From positions 1-20,260 of the forward strand of contig DWXR01000022.1 of NCBI GenBank assembly GCA_019119145.1: a stretch of DNA of 20,260 nucleotides, written 5' to 3'. Positions 6,025-13,692 of this stretch are shown here, piece after piece. A program made the position numbers and the translations under genes. The DNA comes from Hominenteromicrobium gallistercoris (GTDB lineage: Bacteria > Bacillota > Clostridia > Oscillospirales > Acutalibacteraceae). Position 1 is the first letter of the stretch. Every line of letters starts with the position of its first letter. Under the pieces are notes generated by a model that did not search any database, had not been told where the DNA came from, and was given only the letters and a program-made list of their open reading frames with translations.

Positions 6025-8349
6025 ATGATTGAATTGACAAACGAAACACAGACGGCGAGATCTGAAAAGACGGACCTCAAAACGCAGCTCGCGGAGGTGG
6101 CGGAGCGAATCCGCACCATGCGCGACATCATGGGCCTTTCCGAGGAGGAGATGGCGCAGCGGACCGGCGTGACCGTCGAAGAGTACCGCCGGTGTGAAAA
6201 CGGCGAGAGCGATTTCAGCTTCACGTTCATCTACAAATGTGCGGAGCGCTTCGGCATCGACCCGACCGACCTCATCAAGGGCGTCAGCCCGACGCTTTCC
6301 ACCTACACGATTTCCCGCCGCGGCGAGGGATTGCCGATCACGCGCCGCCACGGCTTCAAGTACCTGAACCTCGCGCCGCTGTTCAAGCAGAAGACCGCCG
6401 AGCCGTTCTACGTCACGATGCCGTACAACGAGGCGGAGCAGAACGTCGCGATCAAGCTCTCCACCCATCAGGGCCAGGAGCTCGACATCATCGTCAAGGG
6501 CCGGATGCGCGTGCAGGTCGGCTCGCACATCGAGGAGCTCGGCGCGGGCGACACGATCTACTACAACAGCGGAACGCCGCACGGCATGATCGCCATCGGC
6601 GGCGAGGACTGCGAGTTTTACGCGATCGTCATGCGGCCCGGCCAGGCGCTTGAGCCGGAGAAGGACAAATTCGAGGGCCTCATCAAGGCGAAGCTCGCCC
6701 GCACGGAGCGCGAGACGGTCTCGAGCCCGTTCGTGCACACGACGCTCGACGAGAACGGCATCCTCAAGTCGATCGAATTCACGGATGAGGAGAAGTTCAA
6801 CTTCGCGTTCGACATCGTCGACCGCATCGCCGAGAAGGACCCGGACAAGCTCGCGATGCTCTGGATCTCGAAGCACCACGAGGAGCGGCGCTTCACCTTC
6901 GGCGATATGAAGCGCATGTCGAACAAGACGGCGAATTACTTCAAGTCGCTCGGCATCGGCCGCGGCGACCGCGTCATGCTCGTGCTCAAGCGCCACTACC
7001 AGTTCTGGTTCGCGATCCTCGCGCTGCACAAGCTCGGCGCAGTCGTCATCCCGGCGACGAACCTGCTGATGGAGCACGACTTCGACTACCGCTTCAAGGC
7101 GGCGGGCGTCAAGGCGCTCGTCTGCACGCCGGACGGCCAGGTCGCCGATGAGGCGATGCGCGCGGCGAAGAACTGCGATACCGTCGAGCACCTGATGATG
7201 GCGAACGGCGCGCGCGAGGGCTGGCTCGACTTCGACGCCGGCGTCGAGGCGCAGAGCGACGTTTTCGAGCGCACGGCGGACACGGCCTGCGGCAGCGACC
7301 CGATGCTGATGTTCTTCACCTCGGGCACGACCGGCTACCCGAAGATCGCCGAGCACAACTACAAGTACGCGCTCGGCCACTACATCACGGCGAAGTACTG
7401 GCACAACGTGAACCCCGAGGGGCTGCACTTCACGATCTCCGACACCGGCTGGGGCAAGGCGCTCTGGGGCAAGCTGTACGGCCAGTGGATGTGCGAGGCC
7501 GCGATCTTCACCTACGACTTCGACAAGTTCGACGCGCACGACATCCTGCCGATGTTCAAGCGCTACAACATCACGACCTTCTGCGCGCCGCCGACGATGT
7601 ACCGCTTCTTCATCAAGGAAGATCTTTCGAAGTACGACCTCTCCTCGATCGAATACAGCACGACGGCCGGCGAGGCGCTGAACCCCGAGGTCTTCGAGCA
7701 GTGGAAGCGCGCGACGGGCCTCTCGATCTACGAGGGCTTCGGCCAGACCGAAACGACGCTTTCGATTTACAACCCGGTCGGCTCGGTCCCGAAGTCGGGC
7801 TCCATGGGCATCCCGAGCCCGCTCTACGACGTGGACCTGATCCTGCCGGACGGCACGCTCGCGCCGGTCGGCGAGACGGGCGAGATCGTCATCCGCACCG
7901 ACAAGCACACGCCCTGCGGCCTGTTCATGGGCTACTACCGCGACGAGGAGAAGACGCGCGAGTCGTGGAGCGACGGCGTGTACCACACGGGCGATACCGC
8001 GTGGCGCGATGAGGACGGCTACTTCTGGTATGTCGGCCGCACGGACGACGTCATCAAGTCCTCCGGCTACCGCATCGGGCCGTTCGAGATCGAATCGGTC
8101 ATCATGGAGCTGCCGTACGTGCTCGAGTGCGCCGTCACAAGCGCGCCGGACCCGATCCGCGGCCAGGTCGTCAAGGCCTCGATCGTCCTGACGAAGGGCA
8201 CCGAGGGCACCGAGGCGCTCAAGAAGGAGATCCAGACCTACGTGAAAACGAATACGGCACCGTATAAATACCCGCGCATCGTCGAATTCCGCGACGAGCT
8301 GCCCAAGACGATCAGCGGCAAGATCCGCCGCGTCGAGCTCAAGGGCTGA
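6025..8349 (+). CDS. HTH-cupin-acyl-CoA synthetase fusion (AMP-forming)
   Basis: This 774-residue protein fuses three parts. Residues about 25-86 form an XRE-type helix-turn-helix (MGLSEEEMAQRTGVTVEEYR), and about 138-205 form a cupin with GQELDIIVKG and a GDTIYYNSGTPHG barrel motif. From about 255 onward it is a full ANL-family adenylating enzyme like medium-chain acyl-CoA synthetases. Catalytic motifs are SGTTGYPK (433-440), GFGQTETT, YHTGD, GRTDDVIKSSGYRIGPFE and PKTISGKIRR with catalytic K766, so the enzyme looks active. It should convert a carboxylic acid, ATP and CoA to an acyl-CoA; the acid is unknown. The first part alone looks like a standard HTH-cupin repressor. The gene is monocistronic, under T-box control and ended by a terminator. 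ATG 6025 sits very close to AGGAAAGGA (6016-6024), so TTG 6034 is a credible alternative start. Confidence 0.9.
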   Translation: MIELTNETQTARSEKTDLKTQLAEVAERIRTMRDIMGLSEEEMAQRTGVTVEEYRRCENGESDFSFTFIYKCAERFGIDPTDLIKGVSPTLSTYTISRRGEGLPITRRHGFKYLNLAPLFKQKTAEPFYVTMPYNEAEQNVAIKLSTHQGQELDIIVKGRMRVQVGSHIEELGAGDTIYYNSGTPHGMIAIGGEDCEFYAIVMRPGQALEPEKDKFEGLIKAKLARTERETVSSPFVHTTLDENGILKSIEFTDEEKFNFAFDIVDRIAEKDPDKLAMLWISKHHEERRFTFGDMKRMSNKTANYFKSLGIGRGDRVMLVLKRHYQFWFAILALHKLGAVVIPATNLLMEHDFDYRFKAAGVKALVCTPDGQVADEAMRAAKNCDTVEHLMMANGAREGWLDFDAGVEAQSDVFERTADTACGSDPMLMFFTSGTTGYPKIAEHNYKYALGHYITAKYWHNVNPEGLHFTISDTGWGKALWGKLYGQWMCEAAIFTYDFDKFDAHDILPMFKRYNITTFCAPPTMYRFFIKEDLSKYDLSSIEYSTTAGEALNPEVFEQWKRATGLSIYEGFGQTETTLSIYNPVGSVPKSGSMGIPSPLYDVDLILPDGTLAPVGETGEIVIRTDKHTPCGLFMGYYRDEEKTRESWSDGVYHTGDTAWRDEDGYFWYVGRTDDVIKSSGYRIGPFEIESVIMELPYVLECAVTSAPDPIRGQVVKASIVLTKGTEGTEALKKEIQTYVKTNTAPYKYPRIVEFRDELPKTISGKIRRVELKG

Positions 8350-8367
8350 GCGGCGTTTGCCTGATGG

Positions 8368-8406
8368 GGAGCCGGCGTACAGCAAGCCTGTGCGCCGGCT
8401 CCTTTT
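8368..8406 (+). terminator. Rho-independent terminator after the acyl-CoA synthetase fusion
   Basis: GGAGCCGGCG (8368-8377) pairs with CGCCGGCTCC (8393-8402). The stem extends inward to about 15 bp, with one G-U pair, around a CAAGC loop, and is followed by TTTT. Confidence 0.85.
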
Positions 8407-8459
8407 GTGCGTTTAAAGAAATTTAACGCGCCGTTCACAGTTTTTCCGCAGGCGGAACT

Positions 8460-8509
8460 TATAATAAAAATGGTATTTTATGCAAACCCGGGCCTGCTTT
8501 CCGGCCCGG
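8460..8509 (+). promoter_or_regulatory. Possible promoter -10 and 5'-UTR hairpin before the lipid kinase
   Basis: A perfect TATAAT lies at 8460-8465, but the best -35 match, TTCACA (8434-8439), leaves a 20-base spacer, so the promoter is tentative. A 7-bp GC hairpin, CCGGGCC (8488-8494) with GGCCCGG (8503-8509), follows just before the ribosome binding site. It has no T-run. Confidence 0.4.
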
Positions 8510-8530
8510 TGCGAAGGGGGATGCACATCG

Positions 8531-9460
8531 ATGCGCAGTGAAAGCAAAATCCTTGCGGGCAAAGGCCGCGCCCTGCTGGTGGTCAACCCCTGCGCGGGCC
8601 GCACGAAGGGGCGGCTGTACGCTGACCTGCTGGAAACGCATCTGCATAATGCCGGCGTGCCGGTCATCCGGTGCGAGACGACGGCCGAGGAGAACGGCGC
8701 GAACTACGCTGCGTCGGCCGCGCTGGCCGGATGCCGGCGGATCTTCTGCATCGGCGGCGACGGCACGCTGAACGCCGTCATCAACGGCATGCTCGGCGCC
8801 GGGGCGAACCTGCCGATCACCTATATCCCGGCGGGCACGACGAACGACTTCGCGCGCACGCTGAAGCTGCCGCGTCGCATCGGCGACATGCGCCGCGTGC
8901 TGGCGTCGGGCCGCGACGTGGCAATCGACGCCGGGCGCTTCAACGACGGCTACTTCTCGTACGTCGCCTCGTTCGGCGCGTTCACGAAGTGCTCGTATGC
9001 GACGCCGCGCAGCATGAAGCGGCTGCTCGGGCACCTCGCCTACGTGCTGGAGGGCATCCGCGACATTACGGCGCTCGAGGCGCGCCCGATGACCGTGGAG
9101 GCGGACGACTGCACGTATACCGGCGAGTACGTGTTCGGCGCGTTCAGCAACACGGTGTCGATCGGCGGCATGCTGCACTACGACAGCGCGCTCGTCGACA
9201 TGAACGACGGAAAGCTTGAGATGCTGCTGATCCGGAAGCCGGAAAACCTCGGCGAGGTGCGCAGGCTCGTCCATGCGCTCGGCAGCAGCGACTTCGACGA
9301 CCCGCTCTTCGACTTCGCCGCGTCCTCGGCGTTTCACCTGAAAACGGAGCAGGGCTTCGACTGGTCCGTGGACGGCGAGCGCGCCGCCGGCGGAACGGCG
9401 GTGGAGATTGCCTGCGTGAAAAGCGCCGTGCGCATCACGGTTCCGGCGAGAAAAGATTGA
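8531..9460 (+). CDS. Diacylglycerol kinase-family lipid kinase (DagK/YegS-like)
   Basis: This protein of about 309 residues belongs to the DAGK-catalytic-domain family (DgkB/YegS type), cytosolic enzymes that phosphorylate diacylglycerol or related lipids at the membrane. The nucleotide-binding signature GGDGT lies at residues 75-79, followed by PAGTTNDFART, and NPCAGR near residue 19 is the usual first strand. ATG 8531 is chosen because AAGGGGG (8514-8520) is ten bases upstream; an in-frame ATG at 8480 would place the ribosome binding site inside the gene. In Gram-positives this family recycles diacylglycerol released during lipoteichoic acid synthesis. The polymer exporter directly downstream agrees with an envelope role, but the actual lipid substrate is inferred. 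Confidence 0.85.
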   Translation: MRSESKILAGKGRALLVVNPCAGRTKGRLYADLLETHLHNAGVPVIRCETTAEENGANYAASAALAGCRRIFCIGGDGTLNAVINGMLGAGANLPITYIPAGTTNDFARTLKLPRRIGDMRRVLASGRDVAIDAGRFNDGYFSYVASFGAFTKCSYATPRSMKRLLGHLAYVLEGIRDITALEARPMTVEADDCTYTGEYVFGAFSNTVSIGGMLHYDSALVDMNDGKLEMLLIRKPENLGEVRRLVHALGSSDFDDPLFDFAASSAFHLKTEQGFDWSVDGERAAGGTAVEIACVKSAVRITVPARKD

Positions 9461-9484
9461 TTTTTTACAGAAAACGTGTATAAT
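9457..9484 (+). promoter_or_regulatory. Promoter for the polymer exporter genes
   Basis: TTGATT (9457-9462) and TATAAT (9479-9484) have a 16-base spacer. The -35 box overlaps the stop codon of the lipid kinase gene. Confidence 0.7.
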
Positions 9485-9540
9485 AGCAGGAGACTGTGCG
9501 AATCGTTTTCCGTTTTGCGCAGGGAAAGGAGGGATGGGAC

Positions 9541-10383
9541 TTGGCCGTCACATCCGCAAAGAAGAAGGTCGGCATGGGGCAGACGATCGCGACGATCCTG
9601 CGCGACCACATCGTCTACCGCAAGCAGATCATCAAGCTCGCGGGTTCCGATCTGCGCCGCACCTACCGCGCCTCGGCGCTCGGCTGGGCGTGGGCGGTCA
9701 TCAAGCCGCTCGTGACGATCTTCGTTTACTGGTTCGCCTTTTCGGTCGGCCTGCGCAAGGGCGGCGACATCGCCGGCTACCCGTTTGTGCTCTGGCTGAT
9801 CAGCGGCATTGTGCCGTGGTTTTACATGAGCGAAATGCTGACGCTCGGCACGGAATGCATCCTGCGCAACCGGTACCTCGTCACGAAAATGAAGTACCCG
9901 GTCTCGACGATCCCGACGTTTACGAGCATCTCGAAGTTTTTCGTGCACCTGATTCTTCTGGTGCTGACGATGCTGATTTTCATACTGACCGGCCACATGC
10001 CGACGGTGTACATGCTGCAGCTTCCGTTTTACATGCTGTGCAACTTCCTGTTTTTTACGGGCTGGGCGCTGTTTGCCGCGCCGATCGCGGCGATCAGCAC
10101 GGACTTTTCGAATCTGGTCAAGTCGTTCGTCACGGCGGTGTTCTGGCTTTCGGGCATCCTGTGGGAGGTCGACTCGATGCACGACAAGCTTGCCCACCAG
10201 CTTCTGATGCTGAACCCGGTCACGTTTATCTGCAACGGCTACCGCAACTGCTTCATCTATGAAACGTGGTTTTTCGAACAGCCGAAGCGGCTGCTGTACT
10301 TTGCGGTCGCCCTCGTGCTGATCTATGCGCTCGGCTTCTGGAGCTACCGCCGCACGCGCAGCGAAATGGCCGACGTGCTTTAA
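9541..10383 (+). CDS. ABC-2 type permease of a surface-polymer exporter (TagG/Wzm-like)
   Basis: This membrane protein of about 280 residues has six hydrophobic segments and the N-terminal amphipathic stretch of the TagG/Wzm/KpsM class, which moves undecaprenyl-linked teichoic acids or polysaccharides across the membrane. The family segment SDLRRTYRASALGWAWAVIK precedes the first helix, and MLNPVTFICNGYRN precedes the last. TTG 9541 is the preferred start because a strong AGGAGGG (9527-9533) sits seven bases upstream; an earlier ATG at 9496 in the same frame has no such site. The ATPase gene follows ten bases after the stop. Which polymer is exported cannot be read from the sequence, since no glycosyltransferases are present in the window. 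Confidence 0.88.
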   Translation: MAVTSAKKKVGMGQTIATILRDHIVYRKQIIKLAGSDLRRTYRASALGWAWAVIKPLVTIFVYWFAFSVGLRKGGDIAGYPFVLWLISGIVPWFYMSEMLTLGTECILRNRYLVTKMKYPVSTIPTFTSISKFFVHLILLVLTMLIFILTGHMPTVYMLQLPFYMLCNFLFFTGWALFAAPIAAISTDFSNLVKSFVTAVFWLSGILWEVDSMHDKLAHQLLMLNPVTFICNGYRNCFIYETWFFEQPKRLLYFAVALVLIYALGFWSYRRTRSEMADVL

Positions 10384-10393
10384 GGGGAACGAT

Positions 10394-11116
10394 ATGGACG
10401 ATATTGCAATCCGGTTTACGGGTGTATCCAAAATTTACAAGCTGTATTCGAGCAGCCGCCGCCGGCTCCTCGGGATCTTCTTCAAGCGCGTGCCGCACAA
10501 GGTGAAAAAGGCCGTCGTCGATATGAACCTCACGATCCGCCGCGGCGAATCCGTGGCGGTGCTCGGGCGCAACGGCGCGGGCAAATCGACGCTGCTGAAG
10601 ATGATCACGGGCGTCACGTTCCCGACGGACGGCGAGATCGAGGTCAACGGCATCGTCAGCGCGCTGCTCGAACTGACGAGCGGCTTCGACCAGGAGTTTA
10701 CCGGGCGGGAGAACATCTACCTCAAGGGCCGCATCCTCGGCCTGCGGGACGAGGAGATCGCGAAGCTCGAGCCGGAGATCGTGGAGTTTGCCGAGCTGGA
10801 GGAATACATCGACCAGCCCGTGCGCACGTATTCGAGCGGTATGAAGGCGCGCCTCGGCTTTTCGATCTGCGTGAACATCCACCCCGAGATCCTGATCGTC
10901 GACGAGGCGCTCTCGGTCGGCGACCGCGCGTTCCGCGACAAGTGCATCAAAAAGATCAAGGCCATCATGCAGGGCGACATCACGATGCTGTTCGTCACGC
11001 ATGCGGTCGAGACGGCGCGGGCGTTCTGCAAGCGCGGTGTCGTCATGAAGGCCGGGCGCATCGTGTTCGACGGAGACATCGATGCGGCGATCGAATATTA
11101 CAATACGAAATACTGA
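10394..11116 (+). CDS. ATP-binding subunit of a surface-polymer exporter (TagH/Wzt-like)
   Basis: This 240-residue ABC ATPase powers the permease encoded just upstream. Walker A is GRNGAGKST (residues 58-66), and the Walker B region reads ILIVDEALSVGD. The signature is YSSGMKARLGF, the degenerate form typical of TagH/Wzt/KpsT exporters instead of LSGGQ. LLELTSGFDQEFTGRENIYL in the Q-loop region is also diagnostic for this subfamily. The protein ends right after the ATPase domain, so it lacks the C-terminal carbohydrate-binding domain of Wzt and the extracytoplasmic part of full-length TagH. ATG 10394 follows a GGGGAAC site directly after the permease stop. Confidence 0.9.
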   Translation: MDDIAIRFTGVSKIYKLYSSSRRRLLGIFFKRVPHKVKKAVVDMNLTIRRGESVAVLGRNGAGKSTLLKMITGVTFPTDGEIEVNGIVSALLELTSGFDQEFTGRENIYLKGRILGLRDEEIAKLEPEIVEFAELEEYIDQPVRTYSSGMKARLGFSICVNIHPEILIVDEALSVGDRAFRDKCIKKIKAIMQGDITMLFVTHAVETARAFCKRGVVMKAGRIVFDGDIDAAIEYYNTKY

Positions 11117-11141
11117 AGGCACGGGTGGAGGACGGGCGCTT

Positions 11142-11621
11142 ATGAAAAAACTGGTTGCGTGGCTTCTGGCGGCTTCCATGCTGCTTCTGCTCGCCGCCTG
11201 CGCCGCAGAGGAAAGCGGCACGGCCATTTCCGGGGCGCTGCCGGAGATCCTCGACCGCATATACGACACGGCGCAGGTCGACGACGAAACGCGCGATTTT
11301 CTGAAAACCGGCCTCGTGACGACGGATCTGCCGTCCGAAGCGCTGGGCGAAGGCCTCGGGATTGAAGAGATGCCGAAGGCGGACGTTGTGGCGAGCGAGC
11401 CGACGGCGGAGGGCGTCCCGTTTTTCGCGTGCCTGCTGCGTATGCCGGGCGGCACGGACGTCGAGGCGTTCAAAACGGAGCTGTTCGACGCGGCCGCATC
11501 CTGCGTGGAGCACAGCGGCGTACAGGATATGTGCGTCGAAAGTGCCGGCAATCTCGTTTTGCTGGTCGTGGCGGAGAACGCGGAAAAATACAGCGAGGCG
11601 TTTTTTGCGCTCGCCGAATAA
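11142..11621 (+). CDS. DUF4358-like lipoprotein
   Basis: This 159-residue protein begins with a lipoprotein signal peptide: MKK, a hydrophobic stretch and the lipobox LLAAC with Cys20. It should be lipid-anchored outside the membrane. The mature part resembles DUF4358, with an ILDRIYDTAQVDDE start, an ADVVASEPTAEG strand, DVEAFKTELF and a closing GNLVLLVVAENAEKY segment. Function is unknown. A GGAGG site (11127-11131) supports ATG 11142, and the start is 25 bases past the exporter ATPase stop with no promoter between, so the three genes are likely one operon ended by a terminator at 11625. It may assist the exported polymer; that is only inferred from position. Confidence 0.75.
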   Translation: MKKLVAWLLAASMLLLLAACAAEESGTAISGALPEILDRIYDTAQVDDETRDFLKTGLVTTDLPSEALGEGLGIEEMPKADVVASEPTAEGVPFFACLLRMPGGTDVEAFKTELFDAAASCVEHSGVQDMCVESAGNLVLLVVAENAEKYSEAFFALAE

Positions 11622-11624
11622 ATC

Positions 11625-11649
11625 AGGTCCCGCGCCGCGGGACCTTTTT
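11625..11649 (+). terminator. Rho-independent terminator of the exporter operon
   Basis: GGTCCCG (11626-11632) pairs with CGGGACC (11638-11644) around a CGCCG loop, with a closing A-T pair, followed by TTTTT. It starts four bases after the lipoprotein stop. Confidence 0.85.
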
Positions 11650-11721
11650 CATAGGCGCCGTTTCAGGCGCCGCACAATCTGGAAAGAAAGGAACAGCCCC
11701 TGTACGGGGCGCGGTGTTTTC

Positions 11722-12447
11722 ATGATTCATGCATTTTCCCGGTCCGAGCTTCTGCTCGGCACAGAGGCGCTGGAGACGCTGCGCCGGTCGCGCGTCGCGG
11801 TGTTCGGCGTCGGCGGCGTCGGCGGCTACGCGGTGGAGGCGCTGGCGCGCAGCGGCGTCGGCGAGCTGCATCTGGTCGACAACGACACGGTTTCGCTGAC
11901 GAACATCAACCGGCAGATCATTGCGCTGCACAGCACGGTGGGCCGCGCCAAGGTCGACGTCATGCGCGAGCGCGTGCTCGACATCAACCCCGACTGCCGC
12001 GTTTTCACCTACAACACGTTTTTCACGCCGGAGACGGCCGGCGATTTCGACTTCACCCGGTTCGACTATGTCGTCGACGCGATCGACACGGTTTCGGGCA
12101 AGATCCAGATTACGGTGTCGGCGCGGGAGGCCGGCGTGCCGGTCATCTGCGCGATGGGCGCCGGCAACAAGCTCGACCCCACCCGCTTCGAGGTGGCGGC
12201 GCTCGAAAAGACGAGCGTCTGCCCGCTGGCCCGCGTCATGCGGCGGGAGCTGAAAAAACGCGGCATTTCGGGCGTGAAGGTGGTCTATTCCAAAGAGGAG
12301 CCGACGGCGCCGCGCGGCGAGGTGGAGACGGACGCGGTCTTTGAGACGCGCCGGCAAACGCCGGGAAGTCTGCCGTTCGTGCCCGCCGCCGCGGGGCTTG
12401 TGCTGGCCTCCGCCGTCGTGTACGACCTGATCGGAATCCGCCTGTAA
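11722..12447 (+). CDS. tcdA: tRNA threonylcarbamoyladenosine dehydratase (TcdA/CsdL, E1-like)
   Basis: This 241-residue ThiF/MoeB-superfamily enzyme should cyclise t6A37 of ANN-decoding tRNAs to cyclic t6A with ATP. The nucleotide-binding motif GVGGVGG lies at residues 29-35. VDNDTVSLTNINRQIIA is the adenylation segment, and AMGAGNKLDPTRFEVA plus TPGSLPFVPAAAGLVLAS are typical of TcdA rather than ThiF or MoeB. No CxxC zinc pairs are seen, also as in TcdA. The start is odd: the best purine-rich site, AAAGAAAGGAA (11683-11693), lies about 30 bases from ATG 11722, with a small GCCCC/GGGGC hairpin (11696-11710) between. No alternative start codon is visible in frame upstream within that leader. 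Confidence 0.88.
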   Translation: MIHAFSRSELLLGTEALETLRRSRVAVFGVGGVGGYAVEALARSGVGELHLVDNDTVSLTNINRQIIALHSTVGRAKVDVMRERVLDINPDCRVFTYNTFFTPETAGDFDFTRFDYVVDAIDTVSGKIQITVSAREAGVPVICAMGAGNKLDPTRFEVAALEKTSVCPLARVMRRELKKRGISGVKVVYSKEEPTAPRGEVETDAVFETRRQTPGSLPFVPAAAGLVLASAVVYDLIGIRL

Positions 12448-12502
12448 GGGGCGTGCTGCCCGGCGCGTCCGGGCGGAAAGCTGTAAATTGGAGGAAGCTG
12501 AG

Positions 12503-13594
12503 ATGAAAGAATATCGGCTGTATGCCGGCGCCTACACGGACGGGCGGCCGGGAAACGGCGTGTTTTTCCTGCGCTTCGGCGCGGACGGCCTGCGGGCGGA
12601 AAGCGTCTGCGGCGGCGTTGTGAACACCTCGTATGTTCTGCCCGTTGGGGACAAGCTGTACGCCGTGGAGGAGCTCGACGGCGAGGCCGCCGTGCTCGAG
12701 TTTTCCCCCGCTGCGGGCACATTGTATAAGCGCTATGCGGTGCCGGGCTCTGGCCTGTGCCACATTGCGGCCTGCGGGCCGTTCCTGTACGCTTCGGGCT
12801 ATGCGGGCGGCACGCTGACCGGCCTGCGGCAGGCGGACGGCGGCGTGTGCTGCTTCCTGCGCCATACGGGCCACAGCGTGCGCGCGGACCGTCAGGCGCA
12901 GGCGCACGTGCACGCGGCGCTGCCGTCGCCGGACGGGCGGCTGCTGCTCGTGGCCGATCTGGGCATGGACCGGCTGTTCCGCTATGCGGTCGGCCCGGAC
13001 GGGTCGCTCGCGCCGGACGGCGCGCAGCCGTGGGTCTGCGCCGCGCCCGGGCAGGGGCCGCGCCACTTTGCGTTTCACCCGAACGGCGCGTGGCTCTACC
13101 TTGTGGCGGAGCTGGAGCGGTCGCTGCTTGTTTTCCGCAGCACGCCGTCGGGGCTGCAGCTCACCGCCACGCACGCCCTGCGGCAGGCGGGCGACCCGGC
13201 CGATTCGCTCGCAGCGGACGTCCACGTGACGCCGGACGGCCGCTTCGTTTACGCCTCCGTGCGCGGGGCGGACTGCATCGAATGCTTCCGCGTTCTGGAA
13301 AACGGCGGCCGTCTGGAGCCGGTGGGGCGGTTTTCGAGCGGCGGAAGGTGTCCGCGCAGCTTTGCGATCAGCCCCGACGGGCTGTACCTTGCGGCGGCGA
13401 ATCAGGAATCGGGCAATGTGGCGGTCTTCCCGCGCAACGCGCAGACGGGCGCGCTCGAATCGCCGGCCGGCGTGCTGGCGCTGCCGCAGGCCGCCTGCGT
13501 CAAGTGGGCCGACCGACGAAAAAAACACAGAAACTCTGCGGAAGCGCCGCGGCCGATTGAAAAGCCGCGGCTTGATCCTGCGCAGCAAACGTAG
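12503..13594 (+). CDS. Lactonase-family beta-propeller (6-phosphogluconolactonase-like)
   Basis: This 363-residue protein matches the lactonase family (YbhE/Pgl type), seven-bladed beta-propellers that include 6-phosphogluconolactonase of the oxidative pentose phosphate route. Repeated blade motifs are visible: HAALPSPDGRLLLVADLGMD, PRHFAFHPNGAWLYLVAELE, DVHVTPDGRFVYASVRGADC and FAISPDGLYLAAANQESGNV. The start has a GGAGGAAG site at 12490-12497. The true substrate is uncertain, because many family members are not proven lactonases. The normal family ending (CVKW) is followed by about 27 basic, low-complexity residues encoded after an A7 run (13519-13525) and across a GC hairpin. This suggests a lost stop or an unusual tail. 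It lies 55 bases after tcdA and may be co-transcribed with it. Confidence 0.82.
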   Translation: MKEYRLYAGAYTDGRPGNGVFFLRFGADGLRAESVCGGVVNTSYVLPVGDKLYAVEELDGEAAVLEFSPAAGTLYKRYAVPGSGLCHIAACGPFLYASGYAGGTLTGLRQADGGVCCFLRHTGHSVRADRQAQAHVHAALPSPDGRLLLVADLGMDRLFRYAVGPDGSLAPDGAQPWVCAAPGQGPRHFAFHPNGAWLYLVAELERSLLVFRSTPSGLQLTATHALRQAGDPADSLAADVHVTPDGRFVYASVRGADCIECFRVLENGGRLEPVGRFSSGGRCPRSFAISPDGLYLAAANQESGNVAVFPRNAQTGALESPAGVLALPQAACVKWADRRKKHRNSAEAPRPIEKPRLDPAQQT

Positions 13595-13629
13595 GCGGGC
13601 GGAAAGCAAAAGGGAAAGCGGCGGGAGGG

Positions 13630-13658
13630 TTGCAAAATTCCGCGGGATACTGTAGAAT
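13630..13658 (+). promoter_or_regulatory. Promoter for the DeoR-family regulator
   Basis: TTGCAA (13630-13635) and TAGAAT (13653-13658) have a 17-base spacer. The -35 box contains TTGC/GCAA, the same core as the repeats at the phnX promoter, so autoregulation is possible. Confidence 0.65.
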
Positions 13659-13692
13659 AGGTAAAGATTGTTTAAGCGAGGGATCTCTCTTG

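Noticed and set aside
5980..8385. An 801-codon open frame on the minus strand
   Set aside because: It is the antisense shadow of the HTH-cupin-acyl-CoA synthetase gene, with no ribosome binding site or recognisable domain.
12458..12474. GCCCGG/CCGGGC hairpin between tcdA and the lactonase gene
   Set aside because: It is a short GC stem with no T-run, so it could not be separated from chance pairing in GC-rich DNA.
13546..13571. GCCGCGGC hairpin as terminator of the lactonase gene
   Set aside because: It has no T-run and lies inside the open frame; it is recorded only as an oddity.
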